A stretch of DNA of 42,993 nucleotides, taken from positions 1 through 42,993 of the forward strand of contig CANNCS010000021.1 of assembly GCA_947503115.1 (NCBI GenBank), given 5' to 3'. The DNA comes from an uncultured Marivita sp. (GTDB lineage: Bacteria > Pseudomonadota > Alphaproteobacteria > Rhodobacterales > Rhodobacteraceae). The notes beneath the pieces were generated by a model, which saw only the letters and a program-made list of their open reading frames with translations, was not told where the DNA came from and searched no databases. Positions 9,165 through 18,524 of this stretch are shown in pieces. Both the position numbers and the translations under genes were made by a program. Each line of letters begins with the position of its first letter. Positions within the stretch are counted from its first letter, which is position 1.

Positions 9165-12100
9165 TCACTCAGCCGCGTGTGTAAGTCCAGCCCCACCGGC
9201 CCGCAACACCACAAGCAATTCTTCCCGGCGTTTCTCGGCCTTGGCAGCGGTTGCGTGTTTGACCGAACCAAAGCCCCGGATTTGCAACGGCAGTTCCGCC
9301 AGCGCCACAAGCGCGTCCATCGCGTCGGGTTTGGCCTTGGCCAGCCAATCGCGCATGTCCGCTTCGTATTGCTTGATCAACGCGCGCTCCATACGGCGTT
9401 CCTCGGTACGTCCGAACGGATCGAACGGCGTACCGCGCAGCATCTTGAACTTTGCCAAAACGCCGAAGCCCTTCAACATCCCTTCTCCATATTGCTTTTT
9501 CAGCGGACGCCCGTCCGGGCCGGTCTTGGTCAGCATTGGCGGGGCAAGATGGAAAGACATCTTGAAGTCGCCACCGAACTGTTCTTCCGCCTTGGTGCGG
9601 GTTTCGAGATGCAGGCGCGAAACCTCGTATTCATCCTTGTAGGCCAAAAGCTTGTGATAACCCTTTGCCACTGCCTCTTTCAGACGAGGGTCAGAGATAC
9701 TGTCCACCAGCTTGCGATAGCGTTTTGCGTAACGGGCACTTTGATATTTTACCAAATGGTCAAATCTATACGCGATCTTCTCATCCAGCGTTTTGGGCAG
9801 CGGGATGACCTTGGGTTCAGCAACGCGTGCCGCTTCGTCTGGGTAGAGAACCGCCCAGCGCCCAATCTCGAAGGCACGGATGTTTTTCTCGGACGCTGCC
9901 CCATTCAGTTCGATGGCCTGCACGATGGCATCATAGGTCAGCGGCACCAGCCCGCGCTGCCACGCGGCACCGAGGATCATCATGTTAGAGAAGATCGAAT
10001 CCCCCAAGGTTGCCTTGGCCAATTCGGACGCATCGAAAAGGTCGAGTTTTTCCCGTAGCCGCGCTTGAAGCGATACGGTCAGGCGGTCCGTCGGCAAGGC
10101 AAATTCGGTGTTGCGGGTAAAGTCCCCGGTGATGATCTCGTGGCTGTTCACCACGCCGCCCGTGCCGCCCGTGCGCATTAAACCCAGCGTCTTGGCCCCG
10201 GCACTGACCACCAGATCACCGCCGATCAGGGCGTCCGCCTCACCTGTCGCCACGCGAATGGCGCTGATGTCGGCAGGGGTGTTTGCAAGCCGCAGATGAA
10301 TGTGAACCGCGCCGCCCTTTTGGGCAAGGCCGGCCATTTCCATCATCCCAGCCCCTTTGCCATCAATCTGCGCCGCTTGCGCCAGCACTGCACCGATGGT
10401 GACAACGCCTGTGCCGCCAACACCTGTGACGACAACGTTCCATGTGCCATCGATGGTTGGGAGTTCAGCCTCAGGCAAGTCCGGCAGATCAAGAGATGTG
10501 GTCGCTGCCTTCTTCACCTGTGCGCCTTCCAGCGTCACGAATGACGGGCAGAACCCTTTGAGGCAGGAAAAGTCCTTGTTGCAGGACGACTGGTCAATTG
10601 CCCGCTTGCGGCCCAATTCGGTTTCCTTGGGCACGATAGACACGCAGTTCGACTGAACACCGCAATCGCCGCAGCCTTCGCAGACATCGGTGTTGATGAA
10701 CACGCGCTTGTCCGGGTCGGGAAACTGCCCCCGCTTGCGGCGACGGCGCTTTTCGGCGGCGCAAGTCTGGATATAGACAATGGCGCTGACGCCTGTCGTC
10801 TTTGCAAACTTTGCCTGAACGGTTTGCAAATCCGCGCGTTCTGCGAATTCAATGCCTTGCGGGAAAGACTTGAGGTCTACATCCTCTTTCTCGTCATAGA
10901 CAACTGCCAGATGGTTCACCCCCATCGCGGTCAGCTCTGCCGCGATTTGCTGCGGCGACAAACCACCATCGTTCTTTTGCCCGCCCGTCATGGCAACAGC
11001 ATCGTTGTAGAGAATTTTGTAAGTGATTGTCGTCCCCGCCGCGATGGCGGCGCGGATCGCCTGAACACCAGAATGGTTGTAAGTGCCATCACCAAGGTTC
11101 TGGAACACATGCGGAGTCGTCGAGAACAGGGACTCTCCTATCCAGTTTGCGCCTTCCGCCCCCATATGAGTAAAGCCCAATGTCTCACGGTCCATCCACT
11201 GCACCATGTAGTGACAGCCGATCCCTGCATAGGCGCGGCTGCCCTCGGGCACCTTGGTGGACGAATTGTGCGGACAGCCAGAACAGAAATACGGCAGACG
11301 CGCTGCAATCTCTTGTGCGTTGTCGGCTTTCTTTGCTTCGTCAATGGCCTGCATCCCGGCCTTGATGCGGTCAGTGTCACGGCCTTCGTCGATCAGGATT
11401 TGCCCCAGCTTTTCGGCAATCAGGATTGGATCCAGTGCTCCACGCGTCTGGAACAATTCCGGCCCATGCATAGAGCCAGCCCCCCCACCCTTGTGCCAGC
11501 CCCAAACGCGGCGACCGCGCCGATCGTCAAAGATGGCTTCCTTGATCTGCACTTCAATCAGCTTGCGCTTTTCCTCGACCACAACGATCAAGTCCAACCC
11601 TTCGGCCCAATCGTGGAAACCACGCATGTCGAGCGGCCAAGTCTGTCCCACCTTATATGTGGTCACACCCAACCGTTCAGCCTCGGCCGCGTCGATGCCC
11701 AGCAGAGACAACGCATGCACCAAGTCGAGCCAGTTTTTGCCTGCAGCAACGAACCCGATTTTTGCCCCCGGCTTGCCCCAGACGCGTTTGTCCATCTTGT
11801 TGGCATGGGAAAACGCCTCGGCGGCAAAGCGTTTGTGGTCGATCATCCGCGCTTCCTGTGCGTGGGGCGTGTCGGCCAGACGAATGTTCAACCCGCCTTC
11901 CGGCAGGTCGAGTTCGGGCAGTACGAACGACATTCGGTCCGGGCGGCCGTCGACCACGGAGGTCACTTCGACAGTGTCTTTCATCGTCTTGAGGCCAACC
12001 CAAAGCCCGGAAAACCGTGACAGAGCAAAACCATAGAGACCGTAATCGAGGATTTCCTGGACACCCGCAGGCGACACCACGGGCATATAGGCGTCGATCA

Positions 12101-12587
12101 TCGCCCATTCCGATTGGTGCAGCACGGTCGAGGATTCGCCCGTATGATCATCGCCCATCGCCATCAGCACCCCGCCATTTGGTGCTGTGCCTGCCATGTT
12201 AGCGTGTTTCATCGCGTCGCCCGAGCGGTCGACCCCCGGGCCCTTGCCGTACCAAAGGCCAAACACGCCGTCATAGCGTCCCTCGCCCCGTAACTCGGCC
12301 TGCTGGCTACCCCAGAGCGCTGTAACGGCAAGGTCTTCGTTCAAGCCTTCCTTGAATGTGACATCCGCCGTTTTGAGAAACTTTTCCGCGCGATGCATCT
12401 GCATATCGACTGCGCCCAAGGGCGACCCGCGATAGCCTGTGACATAGCCTGCTGTGTTCAACCCTGCCGCTACATCGCGCGCCTTCTGCATCAGCATCAA
12501 GCGTACCAACGCCTGAGTTCCATTCAGAAGAACTGGCGATTTCGACAAATCGAAACGATCGTTCAAAGTGATCTCGGCTTTGGTCAT
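9165..12587 (-). CDS. Fused indolepyruvate:ferredoxin oxidoreductase (IorA-IorB type)
   Basis: 1140-aa cytosolic oxidoreductase that decarboxylates aryl-2-oxo acids (indolepyruvate, phenylpyruvate) to acyl-CoA with ferredoxin as acceptor, in aromatic amino acid breakdown. Domain order: pyrimidine-binding part of the ThDP site ('GYRGSPLGAVD', about residue 50), ThDP/Mg motif ('GDGTYNHSG', about 497, with 'NDAVAMTGGQ'), an Fe-S region ('TDVCEGCGDCG...NC', about 630, and 'SCNKDFSCLKGFCP'), then the gamma-type domain beginning 'GVGGTGVVTIGAVL' (about 720). Archaeal enzymes have IorA and IorB separate; proteobacteria have this fusion. The Shine-Dalgarno GGGAGG lies 6 nt before the ATG. It is divergent from a LysR gene with a palindrome between them, so that regulator is the likely controller. 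Confidence 0.95.
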   Translation of the reverse strand: MTKAEITLNDRFDLSKSPVLLNGTQALVRLMLMQKARDVAAGLNTAGYVTGYRGSPLGAVDMQMHRAEKFLKTADVTFKEGLNEDLAVTALWGSQQAELRGEGRYDGVFGLWYGKGPGVDRSGDAMKHANMAGTAPNGGVLMAMGDDHTGESSTVLHQSEWAMIDAYMPVVSPAGVQEILDYGLYGFALSRFSGLWVGLKTMKDTVEVTSVVDGRPDRMSFVLPELDLPEGGLNIRLADTPHAQEARMIDHKRFAAEAFSHANKMDKRVWGKPGAKIGFVAAGKNWLDLVHALSLLGIDAAEAERLGVTTYKVGQTWPLDMRGFHDWAEGLDLIVVVEEKRKLIEVQIKEAIFDDRRGRRVWGWHKGGGAGSMHGPELFQTRGALDPILIAEKLGQILIDEGRDTDRIKAGMQAIDEAKKADNAQEIAARLPYFCSGCPHNSSTKVPEGSRAYAGIGCHYMVQWMDRETLGFTHMGAEGANWIGESLFSTTPHVFQNLGDGTYNHSGVQAIRAAIAAGTTITYKILYNDAVAMTGGQKNDGGLSPQQIAAELTAMGVNHLAVVYDEKEDVDLKSFPQGIEFAERADLQTVQAKFAKTTGVSAIVYIQTCAAEKRRRRKRGQFPDPDKRVFINTDVCEGCGDCGVQSNCVSIVPKETELGRKRAIDQSSCNKDFSCLKGFCPSFVTLEGAQVKKAATTSLDLPDLPEAELPTIDGTWNVVVTGVGGTGVVTIGAVLAQAAQIDGKGAGMMEMAGLAQKGGAVHIHLRLANTPADISAIRVATGEADALIGGDLVVSAGAKTLGLMRTGGTGGVVNSHEIITGDFTRNTEFALPTDRLTVSLQARLREKLDLFDASELAKATLGDSIFSNMMILGAAWQRGLVPLTYDAIVQAIELNGAASEKNIRAFEIGRWAVLYPDEAARVAEPKVIPLPKTLDEKIAYRFDHLVKYQSARYAKRYRKLVDSISDPRLKEAVAKGYHKLLAYKDEYEVSRLHLETRTKAEEQFGGDFKMSFHLAPPMLTKTGPDGRPLKKQYGEGMLKGFGVLAKFKMLRGTPFDPFGRTEERRMERALIKQYEADMRDWLAKAKPDAMDALVALAELPLQIRGFGSVKHATAAKAEKRREELLVVLRAGGAGLTHAAE

Positions 12588-12633
12588 TTGACGCCTCCCT
12601 GCGTAAAATGTGCCCTTGTTTCATCGTAAATTT

Positions 12634-12652
12634 AGGTCATAAATGCTGACCT
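12634..12652. promoter_or_regulatory. Palindromic operator candidate for the LysR-type regulator
   Basis: Perfect inverted repeat AGGTCA, 7 nt, TGACCT between the divergent oxidoreductase and LysR genes. It contains the T-N11-A spacing (T at 12637, A at 12649) expected of LysR-type regulator boxes. It lies about 47 bp from the oxidoreductase start and about 100 bp from the LysR start. A second, weaker repeat (GGTTT, 9 nt, AAACC) lies at 12708-12726. Confidence 0.55.
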
Positions 12653-12752
12653 TGCTAGAAGTTTCTTTCGAAAATTCAGTGTCGGGGAAAGTTGTCGTTC
12701 ATATATTGGTTTGTGTCATGTAAACCGGTTCTAACGATTGAAAGTGTATCTC

Positions 12753-13673
12753 ATGGACTGGGACAAACTCAGAATATTTCACGCGGTTGCCGATGCGGGC
12801 AGTCTGACCCATGCCGGGGACACGCTGCATCTGTCGCAATCCGCGGTATCCCGGCAGGTTCGGGCCCTAGAAGAGTCGCTAAACACGGTGCTGTTTCACC
12901 GCCATGCGCGGGGACTGATTCTCACTGAACAGGGTGAATTGCTGTTCGATGCGACTCGGTCGATGAACAAACGCATAGAAGCCGCCACCGCACGCATCCG
13001 CGACAGCGAAGAAGAAGTGTTTGGCGAATTGCGTGTGACCACCACGATTGGTTTCGGATCACTCTGGCTCGCTCCGCGCTTGCCGAAACTGTACGAGAAG
13101 TACCCCGATCTGAACATCGACCTGATGCTGGAAGAGCGCGTGCTTGACCTGCCGATGCGCGAGGCGGATGTCGCTGTGCGCATGAAAGAGCCCAGCCAAG
13201 CCGATCTGATCCGTAAGAAACTGATGTCCATCCGGATGCGGCTCTATGCGTCGCCAGAATACCTGGCGCAGAACGGGACCCCTGAAACGATCGAAGACAT
13301 CGCCAAGCATCGGCTCATTTGCCAGAACCCCCGCGCGGCACAGGTGAGTGCCGGGATGATCATGGTGCAACAACTGTTGGCCTATGATGTCAAGTCGACC
13401 CTGACCGTGAACAACTACTTCGGCGTGCTGCAATCAGTCCTATCCGGCTTGGGTATCGGCGTCCTTCCCGATTACATTATCGAGGACTTTCCGACCATCA
13501 AACGCGTTCTGATTGATGTCGAGTCGGCAGAAGTACCTGTTTTTCTTGCCTATCCCGAGGAATTACGGCAATCCAAACGGATCGCGGCCTTCCGAGATTT
13601 CGTTCAGGAAGAGATTTTCGCGCACCGTCAGACCCGCAAAGCACTCGAGGCTGGGGCGTCTACGCAAGTGTGA
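12753..13673 (+). CDS. LysR-family transcriptional regulator
   Basis: 306-aa regulator with an N-terminal helix-turn-helix ('DWDKLRIFHAVADAGSLTHAG...LHLSQSAVSRQVRALE', residues 1-45) and a substrate-binding-like effector domain (about 95-290). The DNA-binding part is of the subgroup that starts 'MDWDKLRIF'. Start chosen at ATG 12753; a TTG at 12738 would add five residues. It is transcribed divergently from the indolepyruvate:ferredoxin oxidoreductase gene, and the intergenic region carries a LysR-like palindrome, so it probably regulates that gene and itself, perhaps in response to an aromatic 2-oxo acid (inference). Confidence 0.93.
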   Translation: MDWDKLRIFHAVADAGSLTHAGDTLHLSQSAVSRQVRALEESLNTVLFHRHARGLILTEQGELLFDATRSMNKRIEAATARIRDSEEEVFGELRVTTTIGFGSLWLAPRLPKLYEKYPDLNIDLMLEERVLDLPMREADVAVRMKEPSQADLIRKKLMSIRMRLYASPEYLAQNGTPETIEDIAKHRLICQNPRAAQVSAGMIMVQQLLAYDVKSTLTVNNYFGVLQSVLSGLGIGVLPDYIIEDFPTIKRVLIDVESAEVPVFLAYPEELRQSKRIAAFRDFVQEEIFAHRQTRKALEAGASTQV

Positions 13674-13760
13674 CCCATGCGCCTCACGCATAGCGGGAAT
13701 GACGTATGTTCTAGGCTAACCCTCTTGCCATATCGAGGACTGCTGACATATTTAGCACAT

Positions 13761-13841
13761 ATGAGATGGAGCGCTGAATTGCGCATCATTTTCATACCTC
13801 CCTGTTGGACTTCGGCCGAGCTTTTGCTCGGCCTTTTTTTT
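13761..13841 (+). ncRNA. Candidate anti-Shine-Dalgarno small RNA
   Basis: About 80 nt between the LysR gene and the DUF6151 gene with an sRNA layout. A first hairpin has arms GCGC/GCGC around TGAATT (13771-13784), extended by GAT/ATC with a 3-nt bulge. A single-stranded stretch with CCTCCC (13797-13802) follows, complementary to a Shine-Dalgarno sequence. The second hairpin is an 8-bp rho-independent terminator. TTGCCA at 13725 with a poor TATTTA at 13749 could be the promoter, which sets the tentative 5' end. Alphaproteobacterial sRNAs of the alpha-r8/MmgR (suhB) and CcsR groups share exposed CUCC motifs (from memory). It could instead be just the LysR 3' UTR. Confidence 0.42.
13814..13841 (+). 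terminator. Rho-independent terminator
   Basis: Perfect 8-bp stem GGCCGAGC/GCTCGGCC with a TTTT loop, followed by eight T (13834-13841). It lies 140 nt after the LysR stop and 26 nt before the next start codon, so it ends either the LysR transcript or a separate small RNA. Confidence 0.92.
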
Positions 13842-13866
13842 GCAACTTTTGCGAGGGGTAGCTTCC

Positions 13867-14436
13867 ATGACCGGTGAAAGAACACACAGCTGCGTTTGCG
13901 GAAAAATGCACTGGCGTATCGCTCGCGAAGCCCCAGGCACACATCTGGTCTGCTATTGCGAGGATTGCCAGACTGCCGCCCGGTTTCTCAAGCACCAGGT
14001 CACGCGTCTTGATTCCGATGGTGGCAGCGAGATTTTTCAAACCCTGCCCGCGTATTTCGAATTCTTTGAAGGACTTGAGCATCTCGCCGCTATCCGACTT
14101 GGCCCCAAGGGGCTGCTGCGCTGGTATGCCGGATGCTGCGGGACTCCGATCGCCAACACACTTCCTACGTCGACCCTACCCTTTGTCGGTGCGATCCTGC
14201 CGCCCGGCGCAGACGGGTATGGTCCGATCAAGGCGCTGGTGAACACAGTCGGCACGGCCAGCCACATCAAAGAAACAGGCGTACTTGCAGCACAGCTGTC
14301 GATTGTGCGTGGCATACTCCGCGCCCGTTTGTCCGGCGGCAAGCGCACTTCTCCGTTCTTTGACACATCTGGCACACCGGTCGTCGTGCCACGGGTTCTG
14401 AACCGACACGAGCGAAACGCCGCCCGCCCCGGTTAG
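13867..14436 (+). CDS. DUF6151 / GFA-like zinc-binding protein
   Basis: 189-aa protein resembling glutathione-dependent formaldehyde-activating (GFA) proteins. Cysteines that would bind zinc are visible in 'CVCGK' (near residue 9), 'CYCEDCQ' (near 29) and 'CCGTP' (near 95), the standard order for this fold. Family members are common in roseobacters but have no proven function; GFA homologues were once linked to S-hydroxymethylglutathione formation. The start ATG at 13867 has GAGGGG upstream (about 13852). It stands alone between a terminator and purL, which starts 129 nt downstream. Confidence 0.82.
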   Translation: MTGERTHSCVCGKMHWRIAREAPGTHLVCYCEDCQTAARFLKHQVTRLDSDGGSEIFQTLPAYFEFFEGLEHLAAIRLGPKGLLRWYAGCCGTPIANTLPTSTLPFVGAILPPGADGYGPIKALVNTVGTASHIKETGVLAAQLSIVRGILRARLSGGKRTSPFFDTSGTPVVVPRVLNRHERNAARPG

Positions 14437-14565
14437 GCCGGGTCACGCGGTCCGAACTTTGCCCGCAACAAGCGCTTAACTCTCTTCAAATCCGCGCCGG
14501 GTCTTTTCACCACCTTCGGTTTCGCCTAAACCGCCGCCACCTGCGCAACCCACGGGGACATCCGG

Positions 14566-16725
14566 ATGCAAGACCCAGCCATTACCGAAGACATTATCTC
14601 TGCCCACGGCATCAATGCCGACGAATACGCGGAGATCCTTCGGATCATGAACCGCGAACCCACCTTCACGGAACTGGGCATCTTTTCCGCAATGTGGAAC
14701 GAGCATTGTTCCTATAAGTCCTCCAAGAAATGGCTGCGCACACTGCCAACCACCGGCCCACAAGTCATTTGCGGCCCTGGCGAAAACGCCGGTGTGGTGG
14801 ATATTGGCGATGGTCAGGCGGTGGTTTTCAAGATGGAGAGCCACAACCACCCGTCATATATCGAACCCTATCAGGGTGCGGCGACTGGTGTTGGCGGCAT
14901 TCTGCGCGACGTGTTCACAATGGGCGCACGACCGATTGCGGCGATGAACGCACTGTCCTTTGGGGAAAAAGATCACCCCAAGACGCGCCAACTTGTGCAC
15001 GGCGTGGTCGAAGGTGTCGGCGGCTATGGCAACTGTTTCGGCGTTCCCACAGTGGGCGGCGAAGTTCGGTTCCATAGTGCCTATAACGGCAACTGCCTTG
15101 TGAACGCCTTTGCGGCGGGTCTCGCGGATGCCGACAAGATTTTTTACTCGGCCGCCAGCGGTGTCGGCCGCCCGGTTGTTTACCTCGGGGCAAAAACCGG
15201 ACGTGATGGCGTCGGCGGGGCGACCATGGCGTCGGCTGAATTCGACGACACGATCGAAGAAAAGCGCCCCACCGTTCAGGTCGGTGACCCCTTCACCGAA
15301 AAGCGCCTGATGGAAGCCTGCCTTGAACTGATGCAGACCGGTGCCGTGATCTCGATTCAGGATATGGGGGCTGCAGGCCTCACCTGTTCGGCCGTGGAAA
15401 TGGGCGACAAAGGCAAGTTGGGCATCCGGCTTGACCTGGAAAAGGTGCCGCAGCGCGAAGCGAACATGACCGCTTACGAAATGATGCTGTCGGAATCCCA
15501 GGAACGGATGCTGATGGTTCTGGACCCGGCCAAAGAAACCGAGGCGCGCGCGGTGTTCGACAAGTGGGATCTGGACTTTGCAATCGTCGGCGAAACAATT
15601 GCCGAAGATCGATTCCTGATCGTCCACAATGGCGACGTCAAAGCCGATCTGCCGCTGTCGCGTCTGTCTTCCTCTGCGCCCGAATATGACCGCCCCTGGG
15701 TTCCGTCTGAGGAACCAGCGGCACTGGACGACGTGCCCGCCGTTGATCCGATCGACGCACTCAAGGCGCTGCTGGGCAGCCCGAACTACTGCGCCCGCAA
15801 CTGGGTGTTCGAACAATACGACAGCATGGTCATGGCCGACACAGTCGAAGGTCCAGGCTGGGGCGCGGGTGTGATCCGTGTTCACGGCACCGACAAAATG
15901 TTGGCTTTCACCTCGGACGTAACTCCGCGTTACGTCAAGGCGAACCCTGTCGAAGGCGGCAAACAGGCGGTGGCCGAAGCGTTCCGCAACCTGTGTGCCG
16001 TTGGCGCGAAACCGCTGGCGACAACCGACAACCTGAACTTCGGCAACCCCGAAAAGCCCGAAATCATGGGGCAGTTCGTTGGCGCGCTTCAGGGCATCGG
16101 AAGCGCCTGCGAAGCACTGGACATGCCCATCGTGTCCGGCAATGTGTCGCTTTACAACGAAACCGACGGTCAAGGCATTTTGCCAACACCGACAATCGGC
16201 GCGGTGGGGCTGATCGCAGCAGGTGAAGAGCCGATCCTTGGTCGGGCACGTGATGGTCACGTCGCTTTGGTCGTGGGAGACACCCAAGGCCATCTGGGTC
16301 AGTCCGCGTTGCTTTATGAAGTGTTCAATCGCGAAGATGGCGATGCACCTGCGGTCGATTTGGCGGCCGAGCGTCGCAACGGTGATTTCATCCGCGACAA
16401 CCGTGATCTGATCAAAGCCTGCACCGATCTGTCAGATGGCGGCCTGGTATTGGCCGCGTTCGAGATGGCCAGCGGGTCGGGCGTCGGTGTGGTGATTGAC
16501 GAGACTGATCAGGCGACCCTCTTTGGTGAGGATCAAGGACGCTATCTTGTGGCCTGCAACTTCGATCAGGCCGAGGCATTGTTTGTTGCCGCAGGTCAAG
16601 CCGGTGTACCGATCACAAGCGTGGGCCGCTTTACGGGTGACACGGTGAAAATTGGTGGGGCTGATGCTGCTTTGGCCGAGTTGAAGTCCCTGCATGAGGG
16701 CGCGTTTGCAGGCCATTTCGCGTAA
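14566..16725 (+). CDS. purL: Phosphoribosylformylglycinamidine synthase subunit PurL
   Basis: 719-aa small-type PurL, the synthetase subunit of the PurL-PurQ-PurS complex; it converts formylglycinamide ribonucleotide to the amidine with ATP and ammonia from PurQ in purine synthesis. Two AIRS-like halves are visible: the first with '[14 protein letters not shown]', '[12 protein letters not shown]' and '[14 protein letters not shown]', and '[14 protein letters not shown]'; the second with '[29 protein letters not shown]' and '[17 protein letters not shown]'. The length (about 720-740 aa) fits the small form, so separate purS and purQ genes must exist outside this window. A VOC-family gene follows after 24 nt. 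Confidence 0.98.
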   Translation: MQDPAITEDIISAHGINADEYAEILRIMNREPTFTELGIFSAMWNEHCSYKSSKKWLRTLPTTGPQVICGPGENAGVVDIGDGQAVVFKMESHNHPSYIEPYQGAATGVGGILRDVFTMGARPIAAMNALSFGEKDHPKTRQLVHGVVEGVGGYGNCFGVPTVGGEVRFHSAYNGNCLVNAFAAGLADADKIFYSAASGVGRPVVYLGAKTGRDGVGGATMASAEFDDTIEEKRPTVQVGDPFTEKRLMEACLELMQTGAVISIQDMGAAGLTCSAVEMGDKGKLGIRLDLEKVPQREANMTAYEMMLSESQERMLMVLDPAKETEARAVFDKWDLDFAIVGETIAEDRFLIVHNGDVKADLPLSRLSSSAPEYDRPWVPSEEPAALDDVPAVDPIDALKALLGSPNYCARNWVFEQYDSMVMADTVEGPGWGAGVIRVHGTDKMLAFTSDVTPRYVKANPVEGGKQAVAEAFRNLCAVGAKPLATTDNLNFGNPEKPEIMGQFVGALQGIGSACEALDMPIVSGNVSLYNETDGQGILPTPTIGAVGLIAAGEEPILGRARDGHVALVVGDTQGHLGQSALLYEVFNREDGDAPAVDLAAERRNGDFIRDNRDLIKACTDLSDGGLVLAAFEMASGSGVGVVIDETDQATLFGEDQGRYLVACNFDQAEALFVAAGQAGVPITSVGRFTGDTVKIGGADAALAELKSLHEGAFAGHFA

Positions 16726-16749
16726 CGCGACACCCGGCTTGGAGGGGAT

Positions 16750-17166
16750 ATGAAGCTCGAATTCCATCACGTCAATTACGTCTCCAAGGACGTGGACAAG
16801 ATGCACGACTTCTATACCCACGTTCTGGGTCTCGGAGATATTCCGCAAGAGAATTTCCCGCGCACCGAAGCGACCGGGGATCGCGGTTTTGACGGCAAAA
16901 TCCGTTTTGCCACGGATGGTCAGGTGCAGATGCATCTGGCCGAACGAGACCTCACGGTCGCTTTCAAAAATGGTCAGGTCATAAACCCGGTAGACCGCGG
17001 CCACATTGCGTTTCGCACCGATGATCTGGCGGCGTTCCTAGCCATCCTTGATGAACGTGGCATCCCCTATTCAGATTACGGCACCACATTTGCCAAGGAA
17101 TGGCATCAGGTGTTCTTTCAGGACCCCGAAGGCAACGTGATCGAAGTTCACCAACAGGTCGGCTAG
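16750..17166 (+). CDS. VOC-superfamily (glyoxalase-like) protein
   Basis: 138-aa vicinal-oxygen-chelate protein with two beta-alpha-beta-beta-beta modules. Module 1 starts 'FHHVNYVSKDVDKMHDFYTHVLGL' (metal-ligand His near residue 6-7) and module 2 contains 'GHIAFRTDDLAAFLAIL', ending 'FFQDPEGNVIEVHQ' with the usual Glu ligand. This matches the metal-binding layout of glyoxalase I and dioxygenase relatives, but the substrate is not known. It follows purL by 24 nt with 'GGAGGGG' just before the ATG and is probably on the same transcript. It ends convergently with the CoxE-like gene; a short palindrome (TTTCCG TCGA CGGAAA, 17186-17201) separates them. Confidence 0.88.
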   Translation: MKLEFHHVNYVSKDVDKMHDFYTHVLGLGDIPQENFPRTEATGDRGFDGKIRFATDGQVQMHLAERDLTVAFKNGQVINPVDRGHIAFRTDDLAAFLAILDERGIPYSDYGTTFAKEWHQVFFQDPEGNVIEVHQQVG

Positions 17167-17212
17167 GCGGCACACGCGTGTAAGATTTCCGTCGACGGAA
17201 AACCGCTCTTTC

Positions 17213-18463
17213 CTATAGCATGCCCATCAATCGGGCCTTTTCGCCCGGATCGTCGGGGCGCGAAATGGCAATGGCCAGCTCTTCGAGCGACTGAATAGAA
17301 TGCCCGGCGCGGAAGCTGTCCACATGAGGCAGCATTGCGCGAATGCCCGTTGCCTTGGGGGCAAACCCATCCCAGCGGAGCAGCGGATTTAGCCAGATCA
17401 GGCGGCGCGATGACAGGTGCAACCGCTCCATTTCTTTTTCCAGCGCACCCGCATCGTCGCGGTCCAACCCATCGGTGATCAGAAGCACCACGGCACCCTG
17501 CCCCATCACCCGGCGCGACCAGTCGCGGTTGAAGGCGTGCAGACATTGACCGATCCGCGTACCGCCTTCCCAATCCTGCGCCTCGGCGCCAGCCGCTTTG
17601 AGGGCGGCATCGACATCGCGGGTCGCCAAATGGCGGCTGATATTTGTGAGACGCGTCCCAAAGGTGAAGGCATGTACTTTAGCCCAGCCCGCGCCCTTCT
17701 CATTCGCGACAGCGTGCAAAAAATGCAGCACCATACGGGAATACTGACTCATGGAGCCGGAAATATCGCAGAGCACCACCAGATTGGGCCAACGCGGACG
17801 CGGCGTCTTACGGGCGATGGTGCGGATCTCGCCGCCCTGCCGCATGGATTTCATCAGGGTGCGACGGTAGTCGGCCTGCTTGCCTAACACCGACGCCTTG
17901 CCCCGCCGCGACGGGATCGGTTTCACCGGTAAGGTCAGACGGGCGAGCATACGCTTGGCTTCGGCCACTTCTGCCGTGCTCATCTGTTCGAAATCCAATG
18001 TGCGCAGTTTTTCCTCAGCCGACATCGTGAGCGTCGACTTGATCTCGATCTCGGTACCTTCTTCGGATTGTTCGTTTTCCGGCACTTCAGGCAGCAGATC
18101 ATCCAGCAGCGCTTGGGCTGCACGTTTTTCACCAGAGGCGGCGGACTTCTCTTCCTGCACACCTCGGATCGCTGGCAGCATGAAGGACATCATGTGCTCC
18201 AGATAACGCGGGTCGCGCCAGTAGAGCCGGAATACCTGTGCAAAGATCACGCGGTGTTCGGGCCGATTCACAAAGCAGGCGTGCAACGTCCAGAAGAAAT
18301 CCATTCTTTCGGTGAAGCCTGCGGCCTCAACCGCGCGAATGGCATCGATCACCCGGCCCGGCCCGATCGGCAGGCCCGCCCGACGCAGAGCGCGGGCGAA
18401 ATGGATGATGTTCTGTGCCAGACGCGGATTTTCCGGCAGTTCCAGAGGAATGTATTCGGCCAT
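17213..18463 (-). CDS. CoxE-like von Willebrand factor A domain protein
   Basis: 416-aa cytosolic protein. The N-terminal half is helical and acidic in the middle (residues about 105-160, 'PEVPENEQSEEGTEIE'). The C-terminal half is a vWA domain with the MIDAS metal site 'CDISGSMS' (near residue 236) and 'LLITDGLDRDD'. CoxE works with the MoxR-type ATPase CoxD in maturing the Mo-Cu site of carbon monoxide dehydrogenase; related MoxR-vWA pairs act as metal-insertion chaperones. The partner ATPase is directly upstream on the same strand, 61 nt away. No cox structural genes are in the window, so the client is unknown. Confidence 0.9.
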   Translation of the reverse strand: MAEYIPLELPENPRLAQNIIHFARALRRAGLPIGPGRVIDAIRAVEAAGFTERMDFFWTLHACFVNRPEHRVIFAQVFRLYWRDPRYLEHMMSFMLPAIRGVQEEKSAASGEKRAAQALLDDLLPEVPENEQSEEGTEIEIKSTLTMSAEEKLRTLDFEQMSTAEVAEAKRMLARLTLPVKPIPSRRGKASVLGKQADYRRTLMKSMRQGGEIRTIARKTPRPRWPNLVVLCDISGSMSQYSRMVLHFLHAVANEKGAGWAKVHAFTFGTRLTNISRHLATRDVDAALKAAGAEAQDWEGGTRIGQCLHAFNRDWSRRVMGQGAVVLLITDGLDRDDAGALEKEMERLHLSSRRLIWLNPLLRWDGFAPKATGIRAMLPHVDSFRAGHSIQSLEELAIAISRPDDPGEKARLMGML

Positions 18464-18472
18464 TACTTGGCC

Positions 18473-18522
18473 GTCTGGAGGCTCTGCCTCCAGACCTCCG
18501 AGGTATTTTCAGCCCAAGGAAG
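18473..18522 (+). repeat. Palindromic extragenic repeat, copy 1
   Basis: Lies in the 61-nt gap between the MoxR and CoxE genes. It has a perfect 10-bp inverted repeat (GTCTGGAGGC, TCT, GCCTCCAGAC) followed by CTCCGAGGTATTTT and an AAGGAAG end. A second element of the same layout is at 36603-36660 in the opposite orientation. Such 'GGxGGCTCTGCCxCC...GAGGTATTTT...AAGAAG' elements are, from memory, frequent between genes in Rhodobacteraceae genomes. Confidence 0.65.
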
Positions 18523-18524
18523 TA

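Noticed and set aside
17186-17201. TTTCCG-TCGA-CGGAAA palindrome between convergent genes as terminator
   Set aside because: A short stem and no T-run on either strand; left as a note only.
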